Assembly (NCBI RefSeq): GCF_910592395.1 | Contig: NC_088318.1 | Location: 7,626,349-7,690,348 of the forward strand | Length of the DNA: 64,000 nucleotides | Source of the DNA: Lineus longissimus | Taxonomy: Eukaryota; Nemertea; Pilidiophora; Heteronemertea; Lineidae | Direction of reading: 5' to 3' | Shown here: in pieces, positions 1 through 10,556 of the stretch | Layout of the letters: every line of letters starts with the position of its first letter | Position numbering within the stretch: position 1 is the first letter of the stretch | Translations under genes and position numbers: made by a program | The notes under the pieces: model-generated | The model's input: only the letters and a program-made list of their open reading frames with translations | What the model was told of the DNA's origin: nothing | Database searches by the model: none

Positions 1-234
1 ATTGCAATTTTTTTAGCTTAAGTTGAAATTGGACGGATAGCTCTGACCTGGCTACAGGGAGTCTATGTCAGTAAGTAGGCCACGCAATAGCATACATTAT
101 ATAGGCCGTAGGCATGTGTACTATTTTCAAGTTAGGTCAAGATAGAGGCAAGGCTGTAATATTGGTCAATTTTTACCGGCATCATCGATTCCTCTTCAAC
201 GATTGTTTACCAATTTTGGAGAAATTCCAAAACG
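1..234. other. No gene or repeat recognised
   Basis: Short AT-rich leading stretch. I see no convincing exon, repeat or RNA gene in it before the tandem array begins. Confidence 0.4.
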
Positions 235-1270
235 CGGCCCATGAGTTAAGACGAATAAGGAACTGGCATTTTGAACCGGGAAATGGGCTTAGAAAGTGTT
301 AGAGTGACTTGTAGCTAAATCGGGAGACAGCATTTGAATCGGGAAATAGAGTTATAAAGGGTTAAAAGGAGTTAAGGCGAATAAGGAACTGGCATTTTGA
401 ACTGGGAAATGGAGTCAGAATGGCTAAAAGTGACTTGTAGCTGAATTGGGAGCCAGTATTTGAATAGGGAAATGGACTTATAGAGGGTTAAAATGAGTTA
501 AGACGAATAAGGAGCTGGCATTTTGAACCGGGAAATGGAGTCAAAAAGGGTTAAAGTGACTTGCAAATCAAGGACGATACCACGGTGACGTCACGGTTTT
601 TCCAAGATGGCACTGCATATTGTAAACAAACTCGATCCATGGCATTTTGAACTGGGAAATGGAGTCAGAGAGGGTTAAAGTGACTTGCAAATGAATGAAA
701 TGGAGTCAGAAAGGGTTAACGTGACTTGCAGCTGAATCGGGAGCCAGCATTTCAATAGGGAAATGGACTTATAGAGGGTTGAAATGAGTTAAGACGAATA
801 AGGAACTGGGCATTTTGAACTGGGAAATGGAGTCAGAAAGGGTTAAAGAGGCTTGCAAATGAATGAAATGGATTCAGAAAGGGTTAAAGTGACTTGTAGC
901 TGAATCGGGAGCCAGTATTTGAATAGGGAAATGGATTTATATAGGGTTAAAATGAGTTAAAACGAATTAGGAGCTGGCATTTTGAACCGGGAAATGGAGT
1001 CAGAAAGGGTTAAAGTGACTTGCAAATGAATGAAATGGAGTCAGAAAGGGTTAAAGTGACTTGTAGCTGAATCGGGAGCCAGCATTTGAATCGGGAAATG
1101 GACTTATAGAGGGTTAAAATGAGTTAAGACGAATTGGGAGCTGGCATTTTGAACTGGGAAATGTGTCAGAAAGGGTTAAAGTCACTGATAGTTGAATTGG
1201 GAGCTCGGTAGGAAAGGGTTAAAACCACCAAGTTGAGTTATCGGACTGTGGAGGGTTAATATTTGAAAGA
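235..1270. repeat. Tandem array, 126-bp higher-order unit
   Basis: The landmark GAGTTAAG recurs at 243, 369 and 495, a spacing of exactly 126 bp, then at 786, 954 and 1121. Each 126-bp unit consists of two diverged halves of about 63 bp. One half carries GGCATTTTGAACCGGG, the other AGCATTTGAATCGGG, and both end in GGGTTAAA. The later spacing of 167-168 bp is the unit plus a partial repeat of about 42 bp containing AATGAATGAAATGG. Unrelated sequence at about 559-640 interrupts the array. There is no long ORF. The structure looks like a minisatellite or short satellite block. Confidence 0.85.
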
Positions 1271-1310
1271 AATTTGAATTGGGAACTGGGAAATGCTTAG
1301 CCCATTTCCT

Positions 1311-1352
1311 AGTTCCTTATTCGTACCCATGTTTGGGTACGAATAAGGAACT
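1311..1352. repeat. Hairpin at the edge of the tandem array
   Basis: An 18-bp perfect inverted repeat (1311-1328 against 1335-1352) with a 6-base loop. The arms contain the array words GTTCC and GAATAAGG, so the array ends in an inverted copy of its own unit. Three short GAACTGGGA-type repeats follow. Confidence 0.85.
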
Positions 1353-1399
1353 GCGAACTGGGAACTGGGAACTGGGAGCCAACTTCACAGACCCGTTCA

Positions 1400-2045
1400 A
1401 ATGGGCTATATCTTGATTAGATTGAATTGCAATGAAAATCTAATGCAATATCAAAGGAGCAATATTGAAGAGGCAAATTAAACCAACCATTTGTCCACAG
1501 ACTCGGACCTAGCTGTGGCGTGCTGTATGTGCGCATAAAAAGTGTATCAATTGGTCCGATAGAGATGATGAGGCAATGTCAATATGCCTCGTTCCTCAGT
1601 CAGCAATATGCCCCTTTTTATACGGAGAAGAAGGAGAACTCAGATAGGCCTTCACATGTCGGCTTCCAAATGTCTCGGGCAAGGCACTTAGTCGAAAGGC
1701 AAGCTAGAAGTTCAGCATCGTGAGCAGCTCCTTGATAAGGCCATGCCAAGTTCAGAGTGCCTCTTCAGATACATCAAGTATTGAAAGCTGTGGTGAGCAC
1801 ATAAACAGACCATGGTCACCTTCATTTGAAAATTCCTTCATAATCAAGGGCTAGCTCTAACTAAAACAGCACCCATAAACAATAGACCATCAATTTGACC
1901 CCAGCTCCTAACTGCGGGAAAACCCAAGTCCAGCAACCAAAGTACCAAAAATACATTTTTGTTTACATTTGAACTGCACACATGCGTTTGTTTACAATTT
2001 CATTTCCCGCGAAATCGTGGATTGAAAATAACATTAACCTGGGTT
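1400..2045. other. No gene recognised
   Basis: Unique-looking sequence without a splice-bounded coding segment that I can support. The short ORFs here have no recognisable motif. Confidence 0.4.
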
Positions 2046-2224
2046 CAGCAGGTCAGCAGGTATACCGGCTGTTCCAATCATCCCCCTACAGCCAGCTGTT
2101 CAAAAGGTAATGTTATTCACCCCAGAGGGAGTGCAGCAGGTCAGCAGGTATACCGGCTGTTCCAATCATCCCCCTACAGCCAGCTGTTCAAAAGGTAATG
2201 TTATTCACCCCAGAGGGAGTGCAG
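2046..2224. repeat. Two-copy tandem duplication, 88-bp period
   Basis: The segment beginning CAGCAGGTCAGCAGG at 2046 is repeated from 2134 with essentially no differences and ends near 2224. The near identity suggests a recent local duplication. Confidence 0.9.
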
Positions 2225-2978
2225 ATAATTGATTAAGCCCCTGCATAATTTAACAGCAATGGCTTGGCTTCTGTAAGTGGTAAGGAGAATTGACAGTGTC
2301 CGATTAAAAATCCCTCATTACTGCTCCGCTGAAGTATATTTTTGAACAAAACCAAGACGTTGCATCAGGGTAAGGTGTCACCACAATTCATGCAAAATTT
2401 TAAGGCAATCCAACGCCTCTAAGTGTGACTTTATTCGTCCCCCTTCCAGTATTATTATATAGATGTTTACATGCATGCCATTTGTGAAAATCTGTAAACC
2501 CGTGTATGGTTTCTGATTTCTTCTTGTGGTATTTCTTAGTCGAGTCGGAGAGATAACTTTTGTGTGCGATTAATTGCACTTGACGCAAGGGCCCAACGCG
2601 CCGCGTAGCGGCAAAAAAGCGAAGCTGGCGAAACATTTATAACGGGTCACCGTCACTTATTATTGGACTTATAGCGCATTTACGGGGTTGCAACTATTTT
2701 GCTTTATAGTGTCACCAGGAAAGAAAAGCATGCGAACTAACGCCGATCTATTTGTATAAAGTGATAATTGGAAGGTATATAGTAGGAAATATCAATAAAA
2801 TAATCATTCCATGTCGTCTTTTGAGGGCATTTTTGATTGTAAAAAATATATGTGTCAACACCGTAGTCTCTGCAATGATAATTTTATCAGAGCAGTCTCG
2901 CGCAAGTAGAAGTTCTTTACCTATTAGTTCTTCACTTATTAGTCTCAACGTCTGGCGCAAAGCCAGACGTTTTCCATT
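2225..2978. other. No gene recognised
   Basis: No recognised coding region. A minus-strand open frame at 2400-2636 and overlapping frames at 2748-3000 on both strands have no known motif and no splice context. Confidence 0.4.
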
Positions 2979-3114
2979 ACGATTTCACTACGATGTTTGA
3001 CAAGAAGGAGCAGTGCGCGAGATATGCTAATGAGCAGACTTCCCTCGCTTGAGTTTCTGAAGAATGTTCCATATCGCGCTAAGCTCATCTCTGCTGATTA
3101 TGACTGGCGTGCAG
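2979..3114. repeat. Dispersed repeat, copy 1 of a pair
   Basis: About 136 bp starting ACGATTTCACTACG and ending near GGCGTGCA closely matches 4933-5067 in the same orientation. An AGACG/CGTCT hairpin (CAACGTCTGGC...GCCAGACGTT) lies just upstream at 2947-2971. The family is unidentified. Confidence 0.8.
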
Positions 3115-4700
3115 CGGTAGGTATCTGCTCCCCAACTTCCACCCTAATACGGTACAATAAGTTACCATTTGATGGGAATGGGACAATGCCCTCACTGTGT
3201 ATGGAGTCATAGGGATAAGAAGACATTATTCACTAGTGTTGGTACAAGTGATTTTGCCCAAAAAGCATGCGCATTCAAAAAACAAAATATGCAAGGTATC
3301 ACGTACATGACCATGACGACGTGCAGAAAGTGCACTGGCCAGTGCATACCCTATGGCTATGTACTAGTAAACATGGTAAACATGAACAACATCATTATTC
3401 ATCGGCAGTTCATTTTACTCCGAGCTTTTCCTGAAACATATAGCCATGATGATTAGGCCTACCATGTACCATGACCAATAACAGCACCAGATCATGTAGA
3501 TGTCAACAAGTTCACATGAACCGTATAATCCCGCATGGCGCATGTGGGGCATGCGTCTAAACCAAAGCCCCAAAATCACTTGTTTTGTTCTATTTCACTT
3601 GTGTTTCCCCCGTCTCCCAGTCCATAATACATTTACAGTTTACAATCCCCGATCATGGCCCAACAAAAAGTCATCGGATGACTAAAGGAACACAACTGTT
3701 CAATGGATTTATAGTTGAATGCGATCAAACTACGTCTTTTCAATCGTGGATTGTAAATTTAACCCCATGGGCCTAGGGAAGGCCCTACAACAATACTTTC
3801 GACACAGTTATTATCTCCGCTGCCTCCACCATGTTACACACAGTGCTCACTGCTGATTCTAAAATGCGCCACCTAGTCAAAACAGGAGATATGTTCTTCT
3901 AGGAATAGATCTCTTTCCAATATTTCGTCATTCCACTATCGTCATCACCTCATCATACTTTCATTGACATTACAGGCACACATCCACAGAGCACTCTTCA
4001 AATCATCTACACAGTGGTTATCCAACTAGGATTATAAAGGTAATTTCTTAGCCCCCCACAGTGGGTTGCAGTCTTGATAAAGGGGCACTATTGCTAGCAG
4101 CTAGGTAGGCAAGATAAAGTTAGCCGAAGTAGCCGATAGGGGTCTCTCACCCCTCAAAGTCCGTCACAACTATTCAAGCTTGTACAAGGAATACATGCAG
4201 CGCTGACTCTAACATGACCCAATGGGAATGTCGCACAGTCATCTGTCAAAAACAAGACCTATGTTGTAGTATGATCTCTTGCCAATATTTAATAATTGCA
4301 CTATCGTCATCACCTCATCATACTTCATTGACATTACAGGCACACATTGACATAGACCACTGTTGCAATCAACGACACAGTCGCTATCCAAGTAGCATTA
4401 TAGAGGTAATTATCATTATCGTACCTCATTAGCATGTGAACCAATCGCGTCGCGTCCTTTGCGATCACGGCAAAGCCTCATGGAATAATGTCTTTCACCG
4501 TTGAATAATTTTTCATATTCCATGCCTACAACTTCAATTTCTTCATATTCCATGGCTAGAAGTTCAATACTAATATGATATCCAAGATAAAGTTACAAGA
4601 AGTAGTCAATAGGGGTCTCTCACCTCTCACTGTATGTTCACACTATTCACGCTTGTACGAGGAATACATTCAATGCTGAATCTAACAACACCCAGTGCCC
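3115..4700. repeat. Diverged internal duplications
   Basis: Two segments each occur twice in direct orientation. 3905-4050 resembles 4275-4420 (shared CTATCGTCATCACC and ACATTACAGGCACAC). 4128-4230 resembles 4600-4700 (shared AGGGGTCTCTCACC and AAGGAATACAT-like words). Spacing is roughly 370 and 470 bp, so this is an old tandem duplication disturbed by indels. No coding region is recognised. Confidence 0.6.
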
Positions 4701-4932
4701 TTACTCTGTATATTAGTCACTGGAAGATGGCCCATTTCACTCCTTGCTTCTACTTCACCTATAGTCTCATTGCAAACGCCTCAGGTCTATGATATCACAT
4801 TCACTTTCAGCTGTCATGCAACGCAAGAACTGTGCTATCTGCCATCGCACATCAATGAAGAAGTGCAGCCGCCCACATTCCACCTCACGTCTGTCCGACC
4901 AGCTGCAATCCTCGAGGACGCCCCACTGTACC

Positions 4933-5067
4933 ACGATTTCACTACGATGTTTGACAAGAAGGAGCAGTGCGCGAGATAGCCTAATGAGCAGACTTCCCTC
5001 GCTTGAGTTTCGGAAGAATGTTCCATATCGCGCTAAGCTGACCACTGCTGACCATGACAGGCGTGCA
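4933..5067. repeat. Dispersed repeat, copy 2 of a pair
   Basis: Same unit as 2979-3114, direct orientation, with scattered substitutions. The words TTTGACAAGAAGGAGC and CTTCCCTCGCTTGAG are shared. A plus-strand ORF across it is repeat sequence and not a gene. Confidence 0.8.
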
Positions 5068-5216
5068 TTGGACTGGTACAGGTTGGAACTGAACATTGAA
5101 TATGCTGGTGGTGACGCTTTCTGATGAGAAGTTGGTCGTGACTGATGCAGTATCCTTGGACTTGTCCACAGCATCATTCAATCATTGCTCTCTGAGCTGC
5201 CTTGATTCTGTACTTA

Positions 5217-5655
5217 CCCAAATACTAAGACCAAATGCCTGTTGACTGTGCTTTAAGAGAGACTGGCGCCATGCCTAGAGATATGACTGACCCCTATTGG
5301 CAAATTTGTATGACTTTATCTTGCCTACCTAGCTGCTGCCTATAGTCTCCCTTTAACTGGGGAACACTTCAAAGTCCATAAAATGCTATGTTCCACCATT
5401 TAATGTGTTCAGACCGCCATTTTCAAAATAATCAAGTCAGGACACTGCCTTCTAGTCTCATAATAAATTTTGCTTTCCTCAATAATAACATTTCTTCTTC
5501 TTCAATGCTTTCATCATTCCAAACTTCTCCTCCTCTGACTTTTACAGGGGTACAGTCATGGCAATCAAAACCCAAATACTGAGACCAAATGCCTGTTGAC
5601 TGTGCTTTAAGAGAGACTGGCGCCATGCCTAGTCTCTCTTAAAGCACAGTCAACA
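5217..5655. repeat. Direct repeat pair (62 bp, 354 bp apart) with a 25-bp-stem hairpin
   Basis: 5217-5278 and 5571-5632 are direct repeats (CCCAAATACT, then TTGACTGTGC, then GGCGCCATGCC). The right copy continues into its own reverse complement: arms 5594-5618 and 5631-5655 are 25 bp each, perfect, with a 12-base loop. GGCGCC at the loop resembles the start of a Lys-tRNA primer-binding site, but no LTR end could be placed there. The 250 bp between this hairpin and the gag start at 5925 may be retrotransposon leader. Confidence 0.75.
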
Positions 5656-5924
5656 GACACCAACCCCCTCAGACTCAGAAACCACAAACGCCCAACCCTT
5701 CCTGCTACCTTAATACTTCTGGATTGAGTACAGGTACGTAATTTGTACTTAACCTTGTTTGTGGCAGATATTGTTCTTGCGTAGACTCTGATATCATTGA
5801 GTTGCTTTGAAGTCTTCTGGCAATTTTGGTCTGTGCACAGATTTTGAATTGCACTTAGTAAATTTTTGAAGTTCGTGTGAATTATTTTTGAATATTTTGT
5901 CACATTTTTGTGTTGTGCTAGTGT

Positions 5925-7100
5925 ATGATGGCTTTCAATTTAGAAGCCTTTGTGGAGGATCCTGATTGGGGGATGCTGGAAGACCAAAAAAAGGTCAATT
6001 TGATCAGTCTAGCTGATCATTTCGATATTTTGGTCGCAAAACGTGACAGGAAGCAGGTTGTTTTAGATACTTTGATATCTGCTCTTCTGGAGAAGAAAAT
6101 TGTAAAAGATGTTGAAGTGTTTGGTGTGGCAAGTGGCAAAAAACCTATTGGCAGTGATGAACCGGTTGTTGACGTAATTAGATTGAAGGAGTTAGAGCTC
6201 GAACAACAGAGACTTGCATTTGAACAAAGAAAGTTAGAATTTGATCATCAGATCCGTTTGAAAGAGTTAGAGGTGAGAACGGCTACTGCTTTCCCCGGTA
6301 TACATGTTGGTTCGGTAGGGCATGCATCTGGTTTTGATGCAAGCAAGCATATCCGGTTAGTCCCTCCTTTCAATGAAAAGGAAGTCGACAAATATTTTTT
6401 GCACTTTGAGAAGGTGGCCCACAGTTTAGCATGGCCTGAGGAGGTCTATACCTTGTTGCTACAGAGTGTTTTAAAGGGAAAAGCCCTGGAAACATATTCA
6501 TCTTTGTCAGTCGGTCAGTCAGCTGATTATCAGGTGGTAAAACGGGAAATTTTAAAAGCATATGAGCTTGTTCCGGAAGCTTACCGTCAGAAATTTCGCC
6601 ATCTTAGAAAAGCTGATGGTGTCACGTATGTTGAGTTTGCTAGGGAAAAGGAAGACTTGTTCAACAAGTGGTGTACTTCAGTCAGTGCCAAAGAGTATGG
6701 TTCTTTGAGAGACTTGATTTTAGTTGAGGAGTTCAAACGGTGTTTGCCTTCAGTAATCAAAATGTTCTTGGATGAACACAAAGCGAAGAATTTAGAGGAA
6801 GCAGCTACGCTAGCAGATGATTATTACCTTAGACACAAACATGTATTTGGTAAGAGGGGTGCTTACTCCTCATATTCGCATGCCAGGAAGTCATCAGTTA
6901 GTTCCAGTCAGCCTGCAGCTGCATCTTCACAACCTGTGGTAAATTCTTCTTTTTCTAGTCAGTCTGGGGCAGCCTCTTCTCAGCCAAGGTCAGGTATTAA
7001 GGGCACAAGAGATAGTAGGTGTTTTTATTGCAAAAAGGAAGGCCATAAAATGGCTGACTGTCCAGTTTTAAAAAAGAAAGAACACAAAGATGCCAAGTGA
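5925..7100 (+). CDS. Gag-like protein of a Gmr1-type Ty3/Gypsy element, with SCAN-like domain
   Basis: Intact 391-codon ORF from an ATG at 5925 to TGA at 7098-7100. Residues about 83-117 are a charged, probably coiled-coil stretch (RLKELELEQQRL). Residues about 143-300 resemble the capsid-like region from which vertebrate SCAN domains derive, with LRDLILVEEF at 261-270, a CLP at about 273-275 and EEAATLADDY at 291-300. A Ser/Gln/Ala-rich linker follows. Near the C terminus is one CCHC zinc knuckle (C366, C369, H374, C379) flanked by lysines, expected to bind the element's RNA. It should form the virus-like particle. It is the only uninterrupted ORF of this element; the downstream pol frames are broken. 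The next ATG, 3 bases on, is equally usable. Confidence 0.9.
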   Translation: MMAFNLEAFVEDPDWGMLEDQKKVNLISLADHFDILVAKRDRKQVVLDTLISALLEKKIVKDVEVFGVASGKKPIGSDEPVVDVIRLKELELEQQRLAFEQRKLEFDHQIRLKELEVRTATAFPGIHVGSVGHASGFDASKHIRLVPPFNEKEVDKYFLHFEKVAHSLAWPEEVYTLLLQSVLKGKALETYSSLSVGQSADYQVVKREILKAYELVPEAYRQKFRHLRKADGVTYVEFAREKEDLFNKWCTSVSAKEYGSLRDLILVEEFKRCLPSVIKMFLDEHKAKNLEEAATLADDYYLRHKHVFGKRGAYSSYSHARKSSVSSSQPAAASSQPVVNSSFSSQSGAASSQPRSGIKGTRDSRCFYCKKEGHKMADCPVLKKKEHKDAK

Positions 7101-7149
7101 GAGTGCACTCATTGTAGATCGTAGTATCAACCGTCATACTTGCAATGTT

Positions 7150-7476
7150 GGTTCTCAATATTTACCTTTTGTATCAACTGGCTATATTTCTATTCCAAGC
7201 TCATCTTTTGTGTACCATTGGTTATTTTGAGAGATACAGGAGCTTCTCCTGCAGTCTTTACTGCTGGAGGGTGTTTTGGAGTTGAGTGATGAGACTCACA
7301 CAGGTAAAAACATTCTGATCCAGGGCGTGGAATGTTGGGATTTCATTTCTGTACCATTGCATAATGTCAATCTGAAGTCTGAATTGTATTCAGGTGCTGC
7401 AGAAGTTGGTGTGCGGCCTGTTTTGCCTGTAAGTGGCGTGTCATTTATTTTAGGCAATGATTCAGCAGGTGGTTAA
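7150..7476 (+). pseudogene. Retropepsin (aspartic protease) remnant of the Gmr1-like element
   Basis: A frame ending at a TGA near 7290 contains the catalytic D-T-G-A-S (DTG at 7233-7241) preceded by hydrophobic LVIL, as in retropepsins. The sequence resumes in another frame (7276-7476) and ends with FILGND-AGG, a typical C-terminal end of Gypsy proteases, directly before a TAA. The family role is to cleave Gag-Pol. The in-frame breaks make this copy non-functional. Confidence 0.7.
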
Positions 7477-7559
7477 GTTACTGTAGACCCCATTGTCAAG
7501 GTTAAGCCTGATTTCTCAGTGTGTGATTGTGATGGTTTGGGAAAGGAATTCACTGAAAT

Positions 7560-9150
7560 TTTTTACAAGCTGTGTTGTCACAAGGTCTAAGACTAAGGCT
7601 GTCTGCCTTTGCACAAGATGATTTGAGTGTACCATTGAATAATCTTTTTGAGTCTGTTGAGCAGACTGGTGGTGTGTCGGGTGTTTTAGATTCACCTGCA
7701 GGCACTGAGCATTTTGATGAAAATATTTCACGTGATGATGATGTATTTATGTTCAGCCGTAAAGATTTGATCAGGGATCAAGAAAGCGACCCTGAGGTTT
7801 GTAAGCTCGCTGAGAAAGTTGTTGATGTTGCGAGTGTAGATGAACAGGTTTATTATTTTAAACAAGGTGGTGTTTTGATGAGGAGTTGGCGTCCTCCAGA
7901 TGCTAGTAAGTTGGATGACTGGAGGGTAAGACATCAAGTTGTTGTTCCGTTGTCCTGCCGGCAAAAAATTTTTAAACTTGCTCATGGCGCCCCTATGAGT
8001 TCCCACCTCGGTATTACAAAAACGTATCAGAGGGTTTTGAGCCATTTTTTTGGCCTGGTCTTCGATCGGATGTGGTAAAATTTTGTAGAGAGGGCCATAC
8101 TTGTCAAGTTGTTGGAAAGCTAAACCAGACAATACCCAAGGCACCCCTTCGACCGATACCATCTGTTGGGGAGGCTTTTAGCAGGGTAATCATTGATTGT
8201 GTTGGCCCTTTGCCAAAGTCGTCTAGTGGAAACCAATACTTGTTAACGATCATGTGTGCAGCGACAAGGTTCCCTGAAGCCATACCTCTCCGTAACATTA
8301 CGTCCAGATCTGTTGTAAAGGCTTTGATCAGGTTCTTCAGTTGGGTAGGCCTGCCAAAGGACGCTTTGCAGTCGGATAACGGCTCTAACTTTATTTCCAA
8401 AATCTTTCAACTGGTTATGAGTCAGCTTGGAATAAAGCATGTAAAATCCAGTCCTTATCATCCTGAATCTCAAGGGGCCTTGGAGAGGTTCCATTCTACA
8501 CTGAAGAACTTGCTTTCTGCCTATTGCTATGAGAATGAAAAGTCATGGGATGAAGGAGTCCCACTGGTTCTTTTCTCCGTTAGAGAATGTGTTCAGGAAT
8601 CTTAAGGTTTTAGTCCTTTTCAGTTGGTGTTTGGGCACGAGGTTAGAGGCCCTTTGAAGTTGCTCCAAGAAATGTGGCTTTGTGAGTCAGAAGATGTTGG
8701 TACTGAACGTGGTGTAAATCTTCTAGACTATGTTTCGAAATTTCGAAACCGGTTGTTTAGAGCTGTTGAGATGGCAACGTCAAATTTGGAATCCAGTCAG
8801 TCAAAAATGAAGTCTTTGTTTGACAAAAAAGTCAAGGAGAGAAATTTTCAAGTAGGGGACCGTGTATTGGCTCTTCTACCCCTTCAGGGTAACTCTCTCC
8901 AGGCCAAGTATTCTGGCCCTTACAACATTATCAAAAAGGTTTGTGACACTGACTATGTCATTTCCACTCCAGACAGGGTGAAACAGACTAGACTTTGCCA
9001 TGTCAATATGCTAAAAGCGTATCACAGTCCTGATGTCTATGCTACTGATACTTTGCTTGGCTCGGTTGCATTAAATTGTGTGCCCGAGAGTTGTTGTGAT
9101 GAAGACGTATCAGACAATGTTCCAAGGTTGAAGAACTCAGATGTATTAAA
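7560..9150 (+). pseudogene. Integrase of the Gmr1-like element, upstream of RT
   Basis: Three frames together carry a full integrase. The HHCC zinc-binding part is at about 7970-8110 (AHGAPMSSHLG, later C..C), broken by a frameshift near 8070. The catalytic core at 8072-8605 shows the D-D-E triad: IIDCVGPLP, QSDNGSNF and SQGALERFH. The C-terminal part at 8624-9040 has a GPY/F-type module (KYSGPYNIIKKV). A stop near 8605 separates core and tail. Integrase joins the cDNA ends to host DNA. In ordinary Ty3/Gypsy elements it follows RNase H, but here it precedes RT. At least one frameshift and one stop make it inactive. Confidence 0.88.
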
Positions 9151-9166
9151 AAACTTAGATGCAAAG

Positions 9167-9812
9167 TTAGCACATATTAAGATCAAGCGTGAACGAGATG
9201 CTGTCAAGAGTCTTATACTGGAATATTCTCAAGTATTTTCTGATGCTCCTACTAAGACTAATGTTCTTGAGCATGATATTGATGTTGGTGATGCAAAACC
9301 TGTAAAAATTGGTCCTTATCATAATAGTCCTGTTAAAAACCAAGCTCTTGAAAAAGAGGTAGGGCATATGTTGGAACATGATATTATTGAGCCTTGTCAT
9401 AGTGAATGCTCCAGTCCTTGTCTTTTAATCCCTAAAAAAGATGGTAGTTTACAGGGTGGTTCAAGACTACCGCCGGGTAAACCTGCTCACAAAAACGGAT
9501 TGTTTTCCGAACAAAAGGCTGGATGACTGCATTGAAAAAGTGGGAAAGTCTAGATATATTAGCACTTTTGATATGCTTAAGGGGTATTGGGGTGTCCCTC
9601 TCTCTGACAGGGCCAAGGATATCTCGGCTTTTGCTACTCCTACTGGTTTATATCGTTATAAAGTTATGCCGATGGGATTTAAAAATGCTTCAGCTAGCTA
9701 TCAGCGTTTGATGAATCGGGTGATGGCGGGGATGAGCAATGCTGAATGTTTTCAGGACGATGCTATACTTGGTGACGATTTGTTTGATGCACACTTAGCT
9801 GCCATGCGGTAA
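9167..9812 (+). pseudogene. Reverse transcriptase fingers/palm of the Gmr1-like element
   Basis: RT starts in the same frame as the integrase tail (DIIEPCHSECSSPCLL, then PKKDG at about 9430), shifts frame near 9450, and continues with QDYRRVN, then STFDMLKGYWGVPL (first catalytic Asp) and LYRYKVMPMGFKNA. The catalytic box reads CFQDDAIL instead of the usual Y-x-DD, so both aspartates remain but Tyr and the next residue have changed. A TAA at 9810-9812 interrupts the domain. It is a decayed copy. Confidence 0.85.
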
Positions 9813-9851
9813 TTTTTTGAGCGAGTCAGTGATGCTGGCATCACAATTAAT

Positions 9852-10556
9852 TTGGTCAAGAGCGAGTTCTTCCGTGGTCAGGTGATCTATCTCGGCCACG
9901 TTCTTGGGCAAGGCCTTGTTCGACCCATAGAAGCCAAGGTGAAGGCTATGTTGGAGTATCCTGCTCCAGGAAACAAGAAGTCTCTGATGAGGTTTCTCGG
10001 TATGGTTGGGTTTTATCGGCGTTTTTGCCCCAACCTATCTCAAATAGTTGCTCCGCTGACCAATCTGTTAAAAAAGGAGGTTCCATATCTATGGAGTGGT
10101 GAATACGAAAGTAGCTTTCAAAAGGCGAAGGCACTTTTGATGACCAGTCCTGTACTTGTCGCTCCAGATTTTTCTAAACCATTCAAGTTGGCTGTTGATG
10201 CCAGTGGTTTGGCCGTGGGCAGTGTGCTTTTGCAGGAAGATGAGTGTAGTGTCGATCGTCCTGTTTGTTATTTTTCCAAAAAGCTGAACCAGTACCAGTT
10301 AAATTACTCTACAAAAGAGAAAGAATGTCTTGCGTTGATCCTCGCTCTGCAGCATTTTTCGGTGTATCTGGATTCTCCATCGCATACAATGGTTGTGTAC
10401 ACAGATTATAACCCTTTGGTGTTCATTCATAAAATGAAAAATCATAATGCTCAAATTATGAGATGGTGTATGTACTTGCAAGGATTCAATATCGAAATAA
10501 GTCACATTCGAGGAAAGGACAATGTGATTGCTGATGCTTTATCGAGGATAGACTAA
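9852..10556 (+). pseudogene. RT thumb and RNase H of the Gmr1-like element
   Basis: The frame continues pol after the stop at 9812. YLGHVLGQGLVRP and FLGMVGFYRRFCPNLS are the standard Gypsy thumb/connection motifs. RNase H follows: LAVDASGLAVGSVLLQ (first Asp), YSTKEKECLALILAL (Glu), VYTDYNPLVF (Asp) and RGKDNVIADALSR at the end (final Asp in NVIADALSR). The stop is at 10554-10556. No integrase follows it, confirming the unusual order. A real Met start is not expected, because this is part of a polyprotein. Confidence 0.88.

Larger units (their letters stand above)
5925..10556 (+). mobile_element. Gmr1-like Ty3/Gypsy retrotransposon, coding part
   Basis: The order Gag-PR-IN-RT-RNase H is read directly from the motifs. 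This order is typical of Ty1/Copia, yet the sequence motifs (SCAN-like Gag, GPY/F integrase tail, Gypsy RNase H) are Ty3/Gypsy. The combination is the Gmr1 group. I could not find a matching pair of LTRs: sequence before 5925 and after 10556 shows no obvious long direct repeat. The LTRs may have been lost, diverged or lie further out. Gag is open while pol has several breaks, so this is a dead copy. Confidence 0.85.

Noticed and set aside
235-1270. CRISPR-like array
   Set aside because: Units are contiguous without unique spacers and the genome is eukaryotic; this is a satellite.
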